Shown: positions 53,334 through 62,121 of the stretch, piece after piece | Layout of the letters: every line of letters starts with the position of its first letter | Position numbering within the stretch: the first letter of the stretch is position 1 | NCBI RefSeq assembly: GCF_900185715.1 | Contig: NZ_FYAS01000004.1 | Location: forward strand, 1 to 64,000 | Direction: 5' to 3' | Length of the DNA stretch: 64,000 bases | Origin: Allobosea sp. CS1GBMeth4 | Lineage (GTDB): Bacteria > Pseudomonadota > Alphaproteobacteria > Rhizobiales > Beijerinckiaceae | Position numbers and translations under genes: made by a program | Notes under the pieces: model-generated | Database searches by the model: none | Seen by the model: only the letters and a program-made list of their open reading frames with translations | What the model was told of the DNA's origin: nothing

Positions 53334-53804
53334 TCAGGCGATGCGCTCGATCTCGTGCGTCGGCGCCGCAGCGGCTTCGCGATCGCGTTCGATCAGCTCG
53401 CGCGAGAGGGCGCGCAGCTTGAGCAGGGTCTCGTCGGGATATTGCTCGACCACCTCGCCGCTCTCGCGGTTGGTCTTGCGCAGCACGATGCTGCGCGTCT
53501 TCGGGTCGACCTCGAGCCGGCGGTCGATCACCTCGCGCAGGTCCTGCTGGCGGCGCCGTTCCTCGAAACGGCGCTGCTGCATCATCTCGTCCTGGGCGCT
53601 CTGCTGACGCTGCGCGTCAAAGCGGCGCTCCTCGGCGCGGGCGCGGATGTCGAGCTGGACCGGCTCGCCGGCCGCGATCGAGCGCACCGTCTTCTCGGGG
53701 GCGAGCTCGACGGGTGCTGCGCCGTTCTGGACGGAGATATCGGTGCGGATCGTCGCCGGGACGGCACCGGTGGCGAACGTCTTGGGTGTCGCGCCGAAAT
53801 CCAT
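53334..53804 (-). CDS. FlaG-like flagellar protein
   Basis: 156 residues from ATG 53804 (GAGGAG six bases upstream; a longer start at 53822 is less likely). The C-terminal half (DRRLEVDPKTRSIVLRKTNR, SGEVVEQYPDETLLKLRAL) has the FlaG plan: a beta-hairpin with a TGEV.QxP-type motif, then a helix. The middle is a charged, Gln/Arg-rich helix (RRFDAQRQQSAQDEMMQQRRFEERRRQQ) unlike classic FlaG. Position beside the flagellins supports a role in filament length or assembly. Confidence in the exact family is moderate. Confidence 0.68.
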   Translation of the reverse strand: MDFGATPKTFATGAVPATIRTDISVQNGAAPVELAPEKTVRSIAAGEPVQLDIRARAEERRFDAQRQQSAQDEMMQQRRFEERRRQQDLREVIDRRLEVDPKTRSIVLRKTNRESGEVVEQYPDETLLKLRALSRELIERDREAAAAPTHEIERIA

Positions 53805-54044
53805 TCTGGACTCCTCTCGCAAGGCGGACTTCTTCCAAGAGCGAGACGATGCGGCAGAGAGTTGAATCTGCCGTTAGGGAAATTGGTAAATTTCTATGAA
53901 TTCAGCGCATATTCTCTGATGCGATAGAGTTAATGTGCGGTCGGCCGAGTCATGGTCCAGATTAACGCTGTCGTCGCTCGCTTCCGGCGTCTGTTCGACT
54001 GGCCCGTCGGCAATCTGAGGCCGCCGCTCCGGCCATCGTGACTC

Positions 54045-54533
54045 TTACAGGCTCTTCGAAATCACCAATGGCCCGGCGTTCGGCCGGGCGAAGACTCCGG
54101 CGCCGACCGAGGCCGTCGGTCCATAGCCCGGCGCCCTGTTCTGCCGGTTGGTGTCGGTGGCGAGGTCGCGCATGATCGATTCCGAGATCGCGCGCGCGGT
54201 CGCCAGCACGGTCTGGTTCAGGTCGATCAGATCCTGGAAGGCGAGATGGGCGCTCTTGAGGCGCTTGACCCTTTCTGGCGCAAAGCGGGCGAGCGCCACC
54301 GCGTTCAGCTTGATCTGCTCGACGCCCTTCATATAGCTGCCGGCGAGCTCGGCCTTGCGCGCCTCGCGCTCCATCGCGTCCTTGAGCCGCCCCGCCTTGA
54401 CCAGCCCGGTCTCCTCGCCGACGACATGGGAGAGGGCGCCGAGGGTCTCCAGCACCGCCTCGATCAACTGCTCGGCCTCGACCGCGCTGGAGACGCGCGG
54501 GCGCTCGTCGACGACGCGCAGGCGGTCAGACAT
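54045..54533 (-). CDS. FlgN-like flagellar chaperone
   Basis: 162 residues. Helical protein with LIEAVLETLGALSHVVGEETGLVKAG and HLAFQDLIDLNQTVLATARAI, the long amphipathic helices of FlgN-type chaperones for FlgK and FlgL; an unstructured C-terminal tail (NRQNRAPGYGPT) follows. Its ATG overlaps the end of flgJ by eight bases. The downstream gap 53805-54044 (240 bases) is not seen to hold a gene. The name rests on size, helices and context rather than a signature motif. Confidence 0.65.
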   Translation of the reverse strand: MSDRLRVVDERPRVSSAVEAEQLIEAVLETLGALSHVVGEETGLVKAGRLKDAMEREARKAELAGSYMKGVEQIKLNAVALARFAPERVKRLKSAHLAFQDLIDLNQTVLATARAISESIMRDLATDTNRQNRAPGYGPTASVGAGVFARPNAGPLVISKSL

Positions 54534-54882
54534 TGCCGGCTCCCGCCGACTTGCCGGCCGCGGCCTGGACCTGGATCAGGTCGCGCATGATCTGGTCGGA
54601 CAGGCCGACGCCGCCGGCCCGCTGCAGCTGCCTGGCGTACTCCTGGGACAGCATCGAGCGCCAGACGTCGCCGCCCGTGCCGTTCTCGCCGAGCGGCCCC
54701 TCGGTCCCGTTCGAGCTCATCATGGTCTGCGTGAAGTTCTCGAGGAAGACGGCCTCGAAATCGTCGGCGGTCTTCTTCGCCTTGCCGTTCTGCGCGCTGA
54801 GGGCGTCGGCGATGCCGCCGGCGAGATTGACGGCGGCGCCGATGGCGAGCTTGGCGGCGGGGGCGGCGAGGAGGGCACTCAT
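54526..54882 (-). CDS. flgJ: Rod-binding protein FlgJ (short form, no muramidase domain)
   Basis: 118 residues. The conserved rod-binding block is present (KTADDFEAVFLENFTQTMMSS, GGDVWRSMLSQEYARQLQRAGG, GLSDQIMRDLI). The peptidoglycan-hydrolase domain found in enteric FlgJ is absent, as is normal in alphaproteobacteria, where a separate enzyme does that job. It starts at ATG 54882, which shares one base with the flgI stop (TAATG), so it is coupled to flgI. Confidence 0.93.
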   Translation of the reverse strand: MSALLAAPAAKLAIGAAVNLAGGIADALSAQNGKAKKTADDFEAVFLENFTQTMMSSNGTEGPLGENGTGGDVWRSMLSQEYARQLQRAGGVGLSDQIMRDLIQVQAAAGKSAGAGNV

Positions 54883-56132
54883 TACATCACCTCGATGTCG
54901 GCTTGCAGCGCGCCGGCTGCCTTGATGGCCTGCAGAATGGAGAGCATGTCGCGCGGGCCGATGCCGAGGGCGTTCAACCCGTCGACCAGCTCGCGGAGGG
55001 TCACGCTCTCCCTGACCAGGGCGAGCTTGTTGGTGCCCTCGGTGTCGACCTTCACGTTGCTGCGGGGGACGACGACGGTCCGGCCGTTGCCGAACTCGTT
55101 GGGCTGGCTGACCTGCGGTTCCTCCGAGATCGTCACCGTCAGGTTGCCCTGGGCGACGGCGACGGTCGAGACGCGGACGTCCTTGCCCATGACGATGATG
55201 CCGGAGCGTTCGTCGATGATGACGCGGGCGCCCTGATCGGGCTCGACCCGAAGCTGCTCGATATCGGTCAGCAGGCGGATCATGTTGCCCTGGAAGCGCG
55301 GCGGGATCTGCAGCGCCACGGTCGAGGGGTCGGTCGGCTCGGCCGAGTCGCCGCCGATGAAGTCGTTGATCGCGGCGGCGATGCGGCGGGCCGTGGTGAG
55401 GTCGGGGTTGCGCAGCGACAGGCGCAGCGTCTTCAGCTTGTTGAGGGCGAAATCGATCTCGCGCTCGACCAGGCCGCCATTGGCGATGCGCCCGACGGTC
55501 GGGACGCCGCGGGTGATCTTGGCGGCCTCGGCCTCGGCCGAGAAGCCGGCGATCGCCACCGGGCCCTGCGACACCGCATAGACTTCGCCGTCGGCGCCGA
55601 GGAGAGGGGTCGCCAGCAGCGTGCCACCCTGCAGCGACTTGGCGTCGCCGAGGGCCGAGACGGTGACGTCGAGCCGGGTGCCCTGGGTGGCGAAGGGCGG
55701 CAGGTTCGCCGTCACCATCACCGCGGCGACGTTGGCGGTGCGCATGCTGGCGCCGCGGGTGTTGACGCCGAGGCGCTCCAGCATCGCCTGCAGCGACTGT
55801 TTGGTGAAGGGCGCGTTGTTCAGCGTGTCGCCGGTGCCGTTGAGGCCGACGACGATGCCGTAGCCGAGGATCTGGTTGGAGCGCACGCCCTCGACCGAGG
55901 CGAGATCCTTGATGCGCGAGAGCGCGGTGCCCATGCCGCCGCTGCCGGCGAAGGCGCTGCGCGAGACGCCGGCCTCGGCCGCGCCGCTGCGGGGCTGGCC
56001 GCTGCCGCCATTGCCGTTGCCGCCGCGGCCCTGCGGAGCCGCCGGGCCGAGATCGGCCGCCATGGCGGCGCCGGCCAGCAGCAGCGCTGCGAGCGGCGTC
56101 AGCAGATGGCGGAGGCGAAGGTGGCGAAGCAT
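54882..56132 (-). CDS. flgI: Flagellar P-ring protein FlgI
   Basis: 416 residues from ATG 56132 (a ten-codon earlier ATG is possible). Sec signal peptide (RHLLTPLAALLLAGAAMA). After it an unusual Gly/Asn/Ser-rich stretch of about 40 residues (GRGGNGNGGSGQPRSG) precedes the standard mature start SRIKDLASVEGVRSNQILGYG. Further blocks NGTGDTLNNAPFT, MLERLGVNTRG, LDVTVSALGDAKSLQGGTLL and VRESVTLRELVDGLNALGIGPRDM are typical. Builds the ring in the peptidoglycan layer around the rod. Divergent from fliX; a sigma-54-like GG-N10-GC with TTGC lies on the minus strand at 56276-56263. Confidence 0.95.
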   Translation of the reverse strand: MLRHLRLRHLLTPLAALLLAGAAMAADLGPAAPQGRGGNGNGGSGQPRSGAAEAGVSRSAFAGSGGMGTALSRIKDLASVEGVRSNQILGYGIVVGLNGTGDTLNNAPFTKQSLQAMLERLGVNTRGASMRTANVAAVMVTANLPPFATQGTRLDVTVSALGDAKSLQGGTLLATPLLGADGEVYAVSQGPVAIAGFSAEAEAAKITRGVPTVGRIANGGLVEREIDFALNKLKTLRLSLRNPDLTTARRIAAAINDFIGGDSAEPTDPSTVALQIPPRFQGNMIRLLTDIEQLRVEPDQGARVIIDERSGIIVMGKDVRVSTVAVAQGNLTVTISEEPQVSQPNEFGNGRTVVVPRSNVKVDTEGTNKLALVRESVTLRELVDGLNALGIGPRDMLSILQAIKAAGALQADIEVM

Positions 56133-56387
56133 GAAGCACCGGGACGGATGTGACGTCGTCAACCCGTTGCGAAGAGCATGCCAATTGGAGAGAAAGCGAA
56201 AGCGCTTTTTAATCAGTATTTTAGGGATGTGTGGCCTGATCGGGCAGGGTGAGGCGGCCGGCGCAAAGCTGCCGCCCCCGGCAAATCCTGCCGGGCGGTT
56301 TACCGGTCGTTAACCACGTTGCCGGCACAAGGAAGCGGGTCGGCCAGCGTCCGTTCAGCGCCTTCGGGCAGACCTTGCGAGAGCGTG

Positions 56388-56795
56388 ATGATCCGCATCG
56401 ACCAGCGCAGTCCCGTCAGTTCGACCAGCCCGGCCAGGCGGAGCGGGGCGACGAGCGGCGCGAGCTTCCGCCTTCCGACCCGCGAGACCGCCACGGCGGC
56501 GCAAAGCGGGGCGGTCAGCCATGCAGGCTCGCTCGACGGGCTGCTGGCCGTGCAGGCCGAGGAGGACGGGCAGGAGCGCAAGCGACGCCAGGCGCGGCGC
56601 GGCCACGACCTGCTCGACGGGCTCGACCGGCTCAAGGCCGCGCTGCTGGCCGGGCGCGTCCAGGTCTCCGAACTGGAGCGGCTGAAGGCGGCGCTGTCGG
56701 CACGCCGCGAGACGACGGACGATCCGCGCCTCGACGAGGTGCTCGCCCATATCGAGCTGCGCGCCGCGGTGGAGCTGGCGAAGCTCGGACGCTGA
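56388..56795 (+). CDS. fliX: Flagellar assembly regulator FliX
   Basis: 135 residues from ATG 56388. The FliX core is in the second half: AGSLDGLLAVQAEEDGQERKRRQARRGHDLLDGLDRLKAALLAGR and ETTDDPRLDEVLAHIELRAAVELAKLGR. In Caulobacter FliX binds the sigma-54 activator FlbD and couples class III gene transcription to assembly of the basal body. Single gene, divergent from flgI as in Caulobacter. A frame extending 23 codons upstream is possible but not supported. Confidence 0.93.
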   Translation: MIRIDQRSPVSSTSPARRSGATSGASFRLPTRETATAAQSGAVSHAGSLDGLLAVQAEEDGQERKRRQARRGHDLLDGLDRLKAALLAGRVQVSELERLKAALSARRETTDDPRLDEVLAHIELRAAVELAKLGR

Positions 56796-56836
56796 TCGAG
56801 CGGGCCCACGGAGCCGCGTTGTCTTGCCGGGGCAGG

Positions 56837-57382
56837 TCAGCGGATGAACTGATCCGCGAACTCGGGGCCGAGCCCGTTCTGCGCGTAATGCGCCCGGCAT
56901 TTGTCGAGCCGGGTGAAGACGTCGTCGTAGCCGAGACATTTGCCGTCCGGGTCGACATAGATCATCGCGCCGTTGACCTGGAACATGGTGATCATCTCCT
57001 CGACGTCGGGATCGACCACCAGAGTATGGGTCTCGCCGGGCGCCTCGTAGACATAGGCGCCTTCGGTCGCGACCCAGTCATGTTCGAGATAGCGCCACTT
57101 GCCCTTCAGTACATAGCCGTGCACGGGCTGCGGGTGGCGATGGCGCGAGAGCACGCCGGCGCGGCGCACGCGCAGCAGGTTCATCCAGTAGCCGCGCGTC
57201 ACCGAGAGGCACAGGGGCCGGAACCAGACATTGTCGTCGACCGGCACCCAGACGCGCTCGTCCTCGGGGATGACGTTCGGGACGATCAGCTCGGGCGGGG
57301 AATCCTTCGGCTGCGGATGCCGGTAGGGAGTCCAGCGTTCTTCGGCGCTGAGCTGGGCGGAAACCGGGCTGACCTTGTTCAT
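56837..57382 (-). CDS. Cupin dioxygenase of the 2,4'-dihydroxyacetophenone dioxygenase family
   Basis: 181 residues. Strong match to DAD-type cupins: LIVPNVIPEDERVWVPVDDNVWFRPLCL, NLLRVRRAGVLSRHRHPQPVHGYV (metal-binding HxHxxxxxH), the ETHTLVV motif and MFQVNGAMIYVD. DAD enzymes cleave the C-C bond between carbonyl carbons of hydroxyacetophenones using iron; many homologues act on unknown hydroxy-ketones. No signal peptide. An SDR gene lies upstream in the same direction (98-base gap), as expected if an alcohol is first oxidised to the ketone. Confidence 0.88.
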   Translation of the reverse strand: MNKVSPVSAQLSAEERWTPYRHPQPKDSPPELIVPNVIPEDERVWVPVDDNVWFRPLCLSVTRGYWMNLLRVRRAGVLSRHRHPQPVHGYVLKGKWRYLEHDWVATEGAYVYEAPGETHTLVVDPDVEEMITMFQVNGAMIYVDPDGKCLGYDDVFTRLDKCRAHYAQNGLGPEFADQFIR

Positions 57383-57480
57383 CGACGTTCCTCCGCTTGA
57401 TCTCTTGATTCAGCCGGCTTGGCGAGCGATTCAGGAAACGCCGCCATGCCGCTGATGTTTATGGTCTTTCCTGCCCGTCG

Positions 57481-58197
57481 TCACACGGCGAGATAGCCGC
57501 CGTCGACGGGCAGGACCGTGCCGGTGACGAAGCGGGCGGAATCCGAGAGCAGGAACAGGACGGCGCCGCCGACATCGGCCGGCTCGCCCCAGCGATTCAT
57601 CGGTGTGCGCGACAGGATCGGCGCCGAGCGTGCGGGATCCTCGACGAGCGGGCGCGTCAGCTCGGTCGCGATCCAGCCGGGGGCGACCGCGTTGACGCGG
57701 ATGCCGTCCTGCGCCCAGGCGGCGGCGAGCGACTTGGTCAACTGCCCGACGCCGCCCTTGGAGGCGGCGTAGCCCGGCGCGTAGGCCGAGCCGTGGAAGG
57801 TGAGCATCGAGGCGGTGTTGACGATCGCGCCCTTGGCGCGCGCCAGCTTCTCCTTCGCCGCCAGGCACATGCGCATCGTGCCGGTCAGGTTGACCTCGAG
57901 GGTGAGCCGGAAGGCCTCGATCTCGAACTCCTTGCCGCCGCGCTGGATCATGCCGGCGCAGTTGACCAGCGCGTCGATGCGCTCGCAGCCGGCCACGATC
58001 GCCGCCACCTGCGCGTCGCTGGTGACGTCGAGCCTGTCATGGCGGATCGCGGCATGGGCGGGCGTCGCCGCGACCTCGTCCCGCGTGAGGCCGGTGGCGA
58101 GGACCCGGTAGCCGGCTTGCGCGAGCGCGAGCGCCGCGCCGGCGCCGATGCCGCGGGTGCCGCCGGTGACGATGGCGAAGGGAGGCGAGGCTGTCAT
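57481..58197 (-). CDS. SDR family oxidoreductase
   Basis: 238 residues with classical SDR motifs: TGGTRGIGAG (about 11-20), LVNCAGMI in place of LVNNAG, NTASMLTFHGS and YAASKGGV (catalytic Tyr and Lys), PGWIATELT. NAD(P)-dependent. Probably works with the DAD-like cupin encoded downstream, oxidising or reducing a hydroxy-ketone. Start ATG 58197 with no long extension; the 215-base gap to icd contains no clear signal except T/A-poor DNA. Confidence 0.92.
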   Translation of the reverse strand: MTASPPFAIVTGGTRGIGAGAALALAQAGYRVLATGLTRDEVAATPAHAAIRHDRLDVTSDAQVAAIVAGCERIDALVNCAGMIQRGGKEFEIEAFRLTLEVNLTGTMRMCLAAKEKLARAKGAIVNTASMLTFHGSAYAPGYAASKGGVGQLTKSLAAAWAQDGIRVNAVAPGWIATELTRPLVEDPARSAPILSRTPMNRWGEPADVGGAVLFLLSDSARFVTGTVLPVDGGYLAV

Positions 58198-58412
58198 GGC
58201 GCCAATCTAAAACGGTTCGCAAGCTTGCCAACTGCGCCTGAAGCCGGGGCGCTCTGCGTCGGCGCGCCCGAGCCGCATCGTGCGGCCGCTGCTCCTTGCC
58301 CAAAAGGCCCGCTTCCCCCTTTGGACGGAACCCGCTAGGAAGCGCGCGGGCCGGCGGCGGTGCTCCCGCCGCACCGGATCGTTCAGTCTGACCAGAGCAG
58401 GGGTCGCATCAC

Positions 58413-59627
58413 ATGAGCAAGATCAAGGTCGCCAACCCGATCGTCGACATGGACGGCGACGAGATGACCCGCATCATCTGGCAGCATATCAAAGACAAGC
58501 TGATCTTCCCCTATCTCGACCTCGAGCTCGACTATTTCGACCTCTCGGTCGAGAACCGCGACAAGACCAACGACCAGGTCACGATCGACGCCGCCAACGC
58601 CACCAAGAAGCACGGCGTCGCGGTGAAGTGCGCCACCATCACGCCGGACGAGGCGCGCGTGAAGGAGTTCAACCTGAAGGAGATGTGGAAGAGCCCGAAC
58701 GGGACGATCCGCAACATCCTCGGCGGCGTGATCTTCCGCGAGCCGATCATCTGCCGCAATGTGCCGAGATTGGTCCCCGGCTGGACCCAGCCGATCGTCG
58801 TCGGCCGTCATGCCTTCGGCGACCAGTACCGCGCCACCGACTTCAAGTTCCCCGGCAAGGGCACGCTGACGATCAAGTTCGTCGGCGAGGACGGCCAGGT
58901 GATCGAGAAGGAGGTGTTCAAGGCGCCGGCCTCGGGCGTCGCCATGGCGATGTACAATCTCGACGAGTCGATCCGCGACTTCGCCCGCGCCTCGCTGAAT
59001 TACGGCCTGATCCGCAAATACCCGGTCTATCTCTCGACCAAGAACACCATCCTCAAGGCCTATGACGGCCGCTTCAAGGACATCTTCCAGGAGGTCTACG
59101 AGGCCGAGTTCAAGGCGGAGTTCGACAAGCTCGGCATCACCTACGAGCACCGCCTGATCGACGACATGGTCGCCTCGGCGCTGAAATGGTCGGGCGGCTA
59201 TGTCTGGGCCTGCAAGAACTATGACGGCGACGTGCAGTCCGACACGGTGGCGCAGGGCTTCGGCTCGCTCGGCCTGATGACCTCGGTGCTGATGACGCCC
59301 GACGGCAAGACCGTCGAGGCCGAGGCCGCTCACGGCACGGTGACCCGTCACTACCGCGAGCACCAGAAGGGCAAGGAGACCTCGACCAACTCGATCGCCT
59401 CGATCTTCGCCTGGACGCGCGGCCTGTCGCATCGCGCCAAGCTCGACGACAACCAGGCCCTGGCCAATTTCGCCAAGCTGCTCGAGAAGGTCACGGTCGA
59501 CACCGTCGAGGCCGGCGACATGACCAAGGACCTCGCCCTGCTGGTCGGCCCCGACCAGAAGTTCCTCTCGACCACCGGCTTCCTCGACAAGGTCAGCGAC
59601 AATCTGCGCAAGGCGATGGCCGCGTAA
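58413..59627 (+). CDS. icd: NADP-dependent isocitrate dehydrogenase
   Basis: 404 residues. Eukaryotic-like dimeric [36 protein letters not shown], isocitrate loop [47 protein letters not shown] (NADP-binding) and [13 protein letters not shown]. Converts isocitrate to 2-oxoglutarate with NADPH in the TCA cycle. This type and its place near alaS are normal for Rhizobiales. Ends with a strong terminator at 59654. Confidence 0.97.
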   Translation: MSKIKVANPIVDMDGDEMTRIIWQHIKDKLIFPYLDLELDYFDLSVENRDKTNDQVTIDAANATKKHGVAVKCATITPDEARVKEFNLKEMWKSPNGTIRNILGGVIFREPIICRNVPRLVPGWTQPIVVGRHAFGDQYRATDFKFPGKGTLTIKFVGEDGQVIEKEVFKAPASGVAMAMYNLDESIRDFARASLNYGLIRKYPVYLSTKNTILKAYDGRFKDIFQEVYEAEFKAEFDKLGITYEHRLIDDMVASALKWSGGYVWACKNYDGDVQSDTVAQGFGSLGLMTSVLMTPDGKTVEAEAAHGTVTRHYREHQKGKETSTNSIASIFAWTRGLSHRAKLDDNQALANFAKLLEKVTVDTVEAGDMTKDLALLVGPDQKFLSTTGFLDKVSDNLRKAMAA

Positions 59628-59653
59628 GCGGTCGAAGCCTCGTTCGGAACGGA

Positions 59654-59682
59654 GAGCCCGGCCTCGCGGTCGGGCTCTTTTT
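59654..59682 (+). terminator. Rho-independent terminator of icd
   Basis: Stem GAGCCCG (59654-59660) and CGGGCTC (59671-59677), loop of ten bases, then TTTTT (59678-59682). It lies 26 bases after the icd stop. Confidence 0.88.
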
Positions 59683-59787
59683 GCGTGGATGATGGCTGCC
59701 GGCCGCCGGGACGAGCGAGAGCCGCTGCACGCCTCTACTTCCGGTTGATCGCAGGTGCTAGTGTCCCCCCGGACTGGGAGAGAGCAA

Positions 59788-60036
59788 ATGACACGCCTTG
59801 GCATTTCTGGAATCGCGCTTTCGTTGCTCCTGATCGTCGAGCCGGCGGCCGCACAGCAGGTTTACAGCCGAGAACCTGCCAAAGGTCAGATCCGGAGCGG
59901 CCAGAAAGTGCTGGTCGACGATGGCCGCTGCCCGCGAGGGCAAATTCTCGAGGTGACCGGCGGCACCAATCCAGGACTCAGCGGACAGCATGGACGATCG
60001 ACAGAGCGCCAACGCCGTTGCATTCCTCGCATGTGA
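59788..60036 (+). CDS. Small exported DUF6719-type protein
   Basis: 82 residues from ATG 59788 (GGGAGAGAG upstream). Signal peptide (RLGISGIALSLLLIVEPAAA) and a short mature part with KGQIRSGQKVLVDDGRCPRGQILEVTGGTN and the terminal RRCIPR; the two cysteines probably form a disulphide. This is the pattern of small Rhizobiales exported proteins grouped as DUF6719, function unknown. The DNA from here to about 60800 is lower in GC than average for the window. Followed 25 bases later by the DUF695-RraB gene. Confidence 0.75.
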   Translation: MTRLGISGIALSLLLIVEPAAAQQVYSREPAKGQIRSGQKVLVDDGRCPRGQILEVTGGTNPGLSGQHGRSTERQRRCIPRM

Positions 60037-60061
60037 GGTTGAACAGCCGAGGAGCGCGTCG

Positions 60062-60793
60062 GTGAGCGACAACTGGGACTTCTATCCGCTCCTGGTCGAT
60101 AGCAGGCCGGCCTCGATCTATGTCGACTTGGGGCTGGCCGGGACTGCGCCAGTGAGAACCCAGCCGCATATGGGCTATGTCCGCGTGTCCATGCGGCAAC
60201 CAAGAGAGGATGGTCTGTCGAGCAGTGAGGAGTTCGAAGCCCTCATAAAACTGGAAGATGCCCTCATTGACCGCGTGGCCGCCACCGGCGTCACAACCTA
60301 TTGCGGACGAAACACGTCCAGTGGCTACCGGGATTTCTATTTCTACACGAGCGATCCCACGGCTTTCTCGGCGTCCGCTGAGGAGGCAATGGCGGATCAA
60401 CCGGAATATGAATTCCGAACCGGAGCGCGGCTCGACCCTGACTGGGATGCCTACTTCAAATTCCTCTACCCGACGACCGATGACATGCAGCGCATCATGA
60501 ACCGCAGGGTCACCGACAAACTCGCAAAACATGGCGATGTGTTGTCGAAGCCGCGCCCCATCGATCACCTTGCCCATCTGCCGAATGCAAGCGCGGCAGC
60601 AAGCCTGCTCGGCCTTCTCGGCGAGCAGGGCTTCACGGTCCATGAACCGGAGGCCGGTGACGGTTCCGTGATGTTGAGGTTCGAACGAGCCGATCGGCCC
60701 GACGCTCTCGATGAGGTGGTGATTCCCATTGCGCGCCGCATTAAGGAGCTGGGTGGAACTTATGACGGATGGGGCTGTGAAGTCGTCAGCTGA
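60062..60793 (+). CDS. DUF695 plus ribonuclease E inhibitor RraB domain protein
   Basis: 243 residues from GTG 60062, chosen because GAGGAG (60049-60054) is seven bases upstream. Residues 1 to about 135 are DUF695-like (NWDFYPLLVDSRPASIYVDLGL, then DRVAATGVTTYCGRNTSSG). Residues about 155-243 match RraB (PRPIDHLAHLPNASAAASLLGLL, RIKELGGTYDGWGCEVV). RraB proteins bind RNase E and slow mRNA decay; DUF695 has no known activity. Cytosolic. Lower-GC DNA and no related neighbour suggest recent arrival. Confidence 0.82.
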   Translation: MSDNWDFYPLLVDSRPASIYVDLGLAGTAPVRTQPHMGYVRVSMRQPREDGLSSSEEFEALIKLEDALIDRVAATGVTTYCGRNTSSGYRDFYFYTSDPTAFSASAEEAMADQPEYEFRTGARLDPDWDAYFKFLYPTTDDMQRIMNRRVTDKLAKHGDVLSKPRPIDHLAHLPNASAAASLLGLLGEQGFTVHEPEAGDGSVMLRFERADRPDALDEVVIPIARRIKELGGTYDGWGCEVVS

Positions 60794-60829
60794 TCAGTTC
60801 CGAACGTCCCGCCCGGGTCGGACGCCGAT

Positions 60830-61291
60830 ATGACCGAAACCTCCTCCGTCCTCACCGGCGGCTGCCAGTGCGGCGCGGTGCGTTATCGCCTGCTGAAGGC
60901 GCCGTACAAGGTCTCGGTCTGCTTCTGCCGGATGTGCCAGAAGGCGGTCGGCAGTTATTTCGGCGCCTTCGCGTCCTCGCGCATCGCCGATGTCGTCTGG
61001 ACGCGCGGGCGCCCGGCGATCTTCGCCTCATCGGAGGTGGCCGAGCGCGGCTTCTGCCGCGAGTGCGGCACGCCACTCAGCTTCAGCTATCCCGGAATGG
61101 GCACGCTCTCGCTCACTGTGGGCAGCCTCGACGACGCGGCGGCGTTCGCGCCGACCCACGCCTATGGCGTCGAGGGCAGGGCGCCCTGGTTCGACGATCT
61201 CTGCCGCCTCGAGGGCACGCGCACGGAAGACGACATCCCGGCGGAGGAACTGCCGGCCTATCGTTCGCGCCAGCATCCGGACCATGACTAG
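60830..61291 (+). CDS. GFA (glutathione-dependent formaldehyde-activating-like) family protein
   Basis: 153 residues. CENP-V/GFA zinc fold: GGCQCGAVRYR, CFCRMCQK and CRECGTPLSF provide the seven zinc-binding cysteines (CxC, CxxC, CxxC). Named for a glutathione-formaldehyde condensing enzyme, but most members are uncharacterised carbon-sulfur lyases or binding proteins. Single gene in the cytosol; it ends before a long perfect inverted repeat. Confidence 0.92.
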   Translation: MTETSSVLTGGCQCGAVRYRLLKAPYKVSVCFCRMCQKAVGSYFGAFASSRIADVVWTRGRPAIFASSEVAERGFCRECGTPLSFSYPGMGTLSLTVGSLDDAAAFAPTHAYGVEGRAPWFDDLCRLEGTRTEDDIPAEELPAYRSRQHPDHD

Positions 61292-61357
61292 ATTTGAGTG
61301 TTCCGGAGATAGCCAATCCGATCTTGAGCCGTCTTTCCGGGGCAGGCCGATAGGCCT

Positions 61358-61450
61358 GAGCCCGGAACCCAGAACCGATGCCATGCCTTAAGAAGCGCGT
61401 CGATCACCGTGCCACTATGACGACCGGCATCGGTTCTGGGTTCCGGGCTC
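61358..61450. repeat. Long perfect inverted repeat (copy I)
   Basis: Two perfect 25-bp arms at 61358-61382 and 61426-61450 (centres GGAACCCAGAACC and GGTTCTGGGTTCC) flank 43 bases. Outer sequence (TTTCCGGGGCAGGCC before, GGCGACCCGG after) links it to the family of copies A and H. It lies between convergent genes, so it may act as a two-way terminator. Confidence 0.8.
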
Positions 61451-61485
61451 GCCGCGGCGCGGCGACCCGGCAAGACGGTGGGGGA

Positions 61486-62121
61486 TCACTCCACCATGAC
61501 CTCGCGTCGCGCCAGCACGCGCGGGCCGGTGAGTGGGGCGTCCATCACATAGCGCAATTCATAGGTGCCGGGCTCGGCCGGCGCCTCCAGCGTGCTCTCG
61601 ACATTCTCGGCCGGGAAGAAGCTCGGGCCCTGCCCGTCGGCCGGCGCATCGGGCCGGACCAGCACGACGCGGTCGCGGTCACCATTGGGGCCGATGCCGC
61701 GCACGGGCAGGGGGTTGCCGCGGGCGACCCGGGCCGGGGCGGCGAGCGTCGCGGCCGGCGCCGTCGTCGCCAGCGGCTGACGCAGCAGGATGACGGGCTT
61801 GCCCTCGCTCTCGCCGAGCAGCCGCCATTCGTAGCTGCCGACCTCGCCCGGGGCCGGGAGCGACAGCACCGTGACCTGACCGAGCGGGGCGGCGACGATC
61901 GCGGCCTCGGGCGGGTCCGTCGGCCTGACGATCGCGAGGCGGGCATTGGCCGGGGCGCGGCTGACGAAGGCGGTCGCCATGGCGCCGGCCATCAGCGTGC
62001 GCGGCGCCGAGAGGCTCGGGCCCTGCGGCGGCCGCTGCGGGCGCGGCTGCTGGGCCGGGGCGCGCATCGGCGCGGCCGCGACAGCGAGGCCGATCAGCAG
62101 GGAGCGGCGCAGCATCGTCAT
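61486..62121 (-). CDS. Hypothetical exported beta-rich protein
   Basis: 211 residues from ATG 62121, which overlaps the channel gene's stop (ATGA). Signal peptide (RRSLLIGLAVAAAPMRAPA). A Pro/Gln-rich linker follows, then two repeated beta-sandwich-like modules: each holds a strand pair near APGEVGSYEWRLLGE and APAEPGTYELRYVMD, the style of Ig-like envelope modules. No catalytic motif. It is co-translated with the cyclic-nucleotide-gated channel, so it may be an accessory in the periplasm; no such pair is known to me. Confidence 0.65.
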   Translation of the reverse strand: MTMLRRSLLIGLAVAAAPMRAPAQQPRPQRPPQGPSLSAPRTLMAGAMATAFVSRAPANARLAIVRPTDPPEAAIVAAPLGQVTVLSLPAPGEVGSYEWRLLGESEGKPVILLRQPLATTAPAATLAAPARVARGNPLPVRGIGPNGDRDRVVLVRPDAPADGQGPSFFPAENVESTLEAPAEPGTYELRYVMDAPLTGPRVLARREVMVE

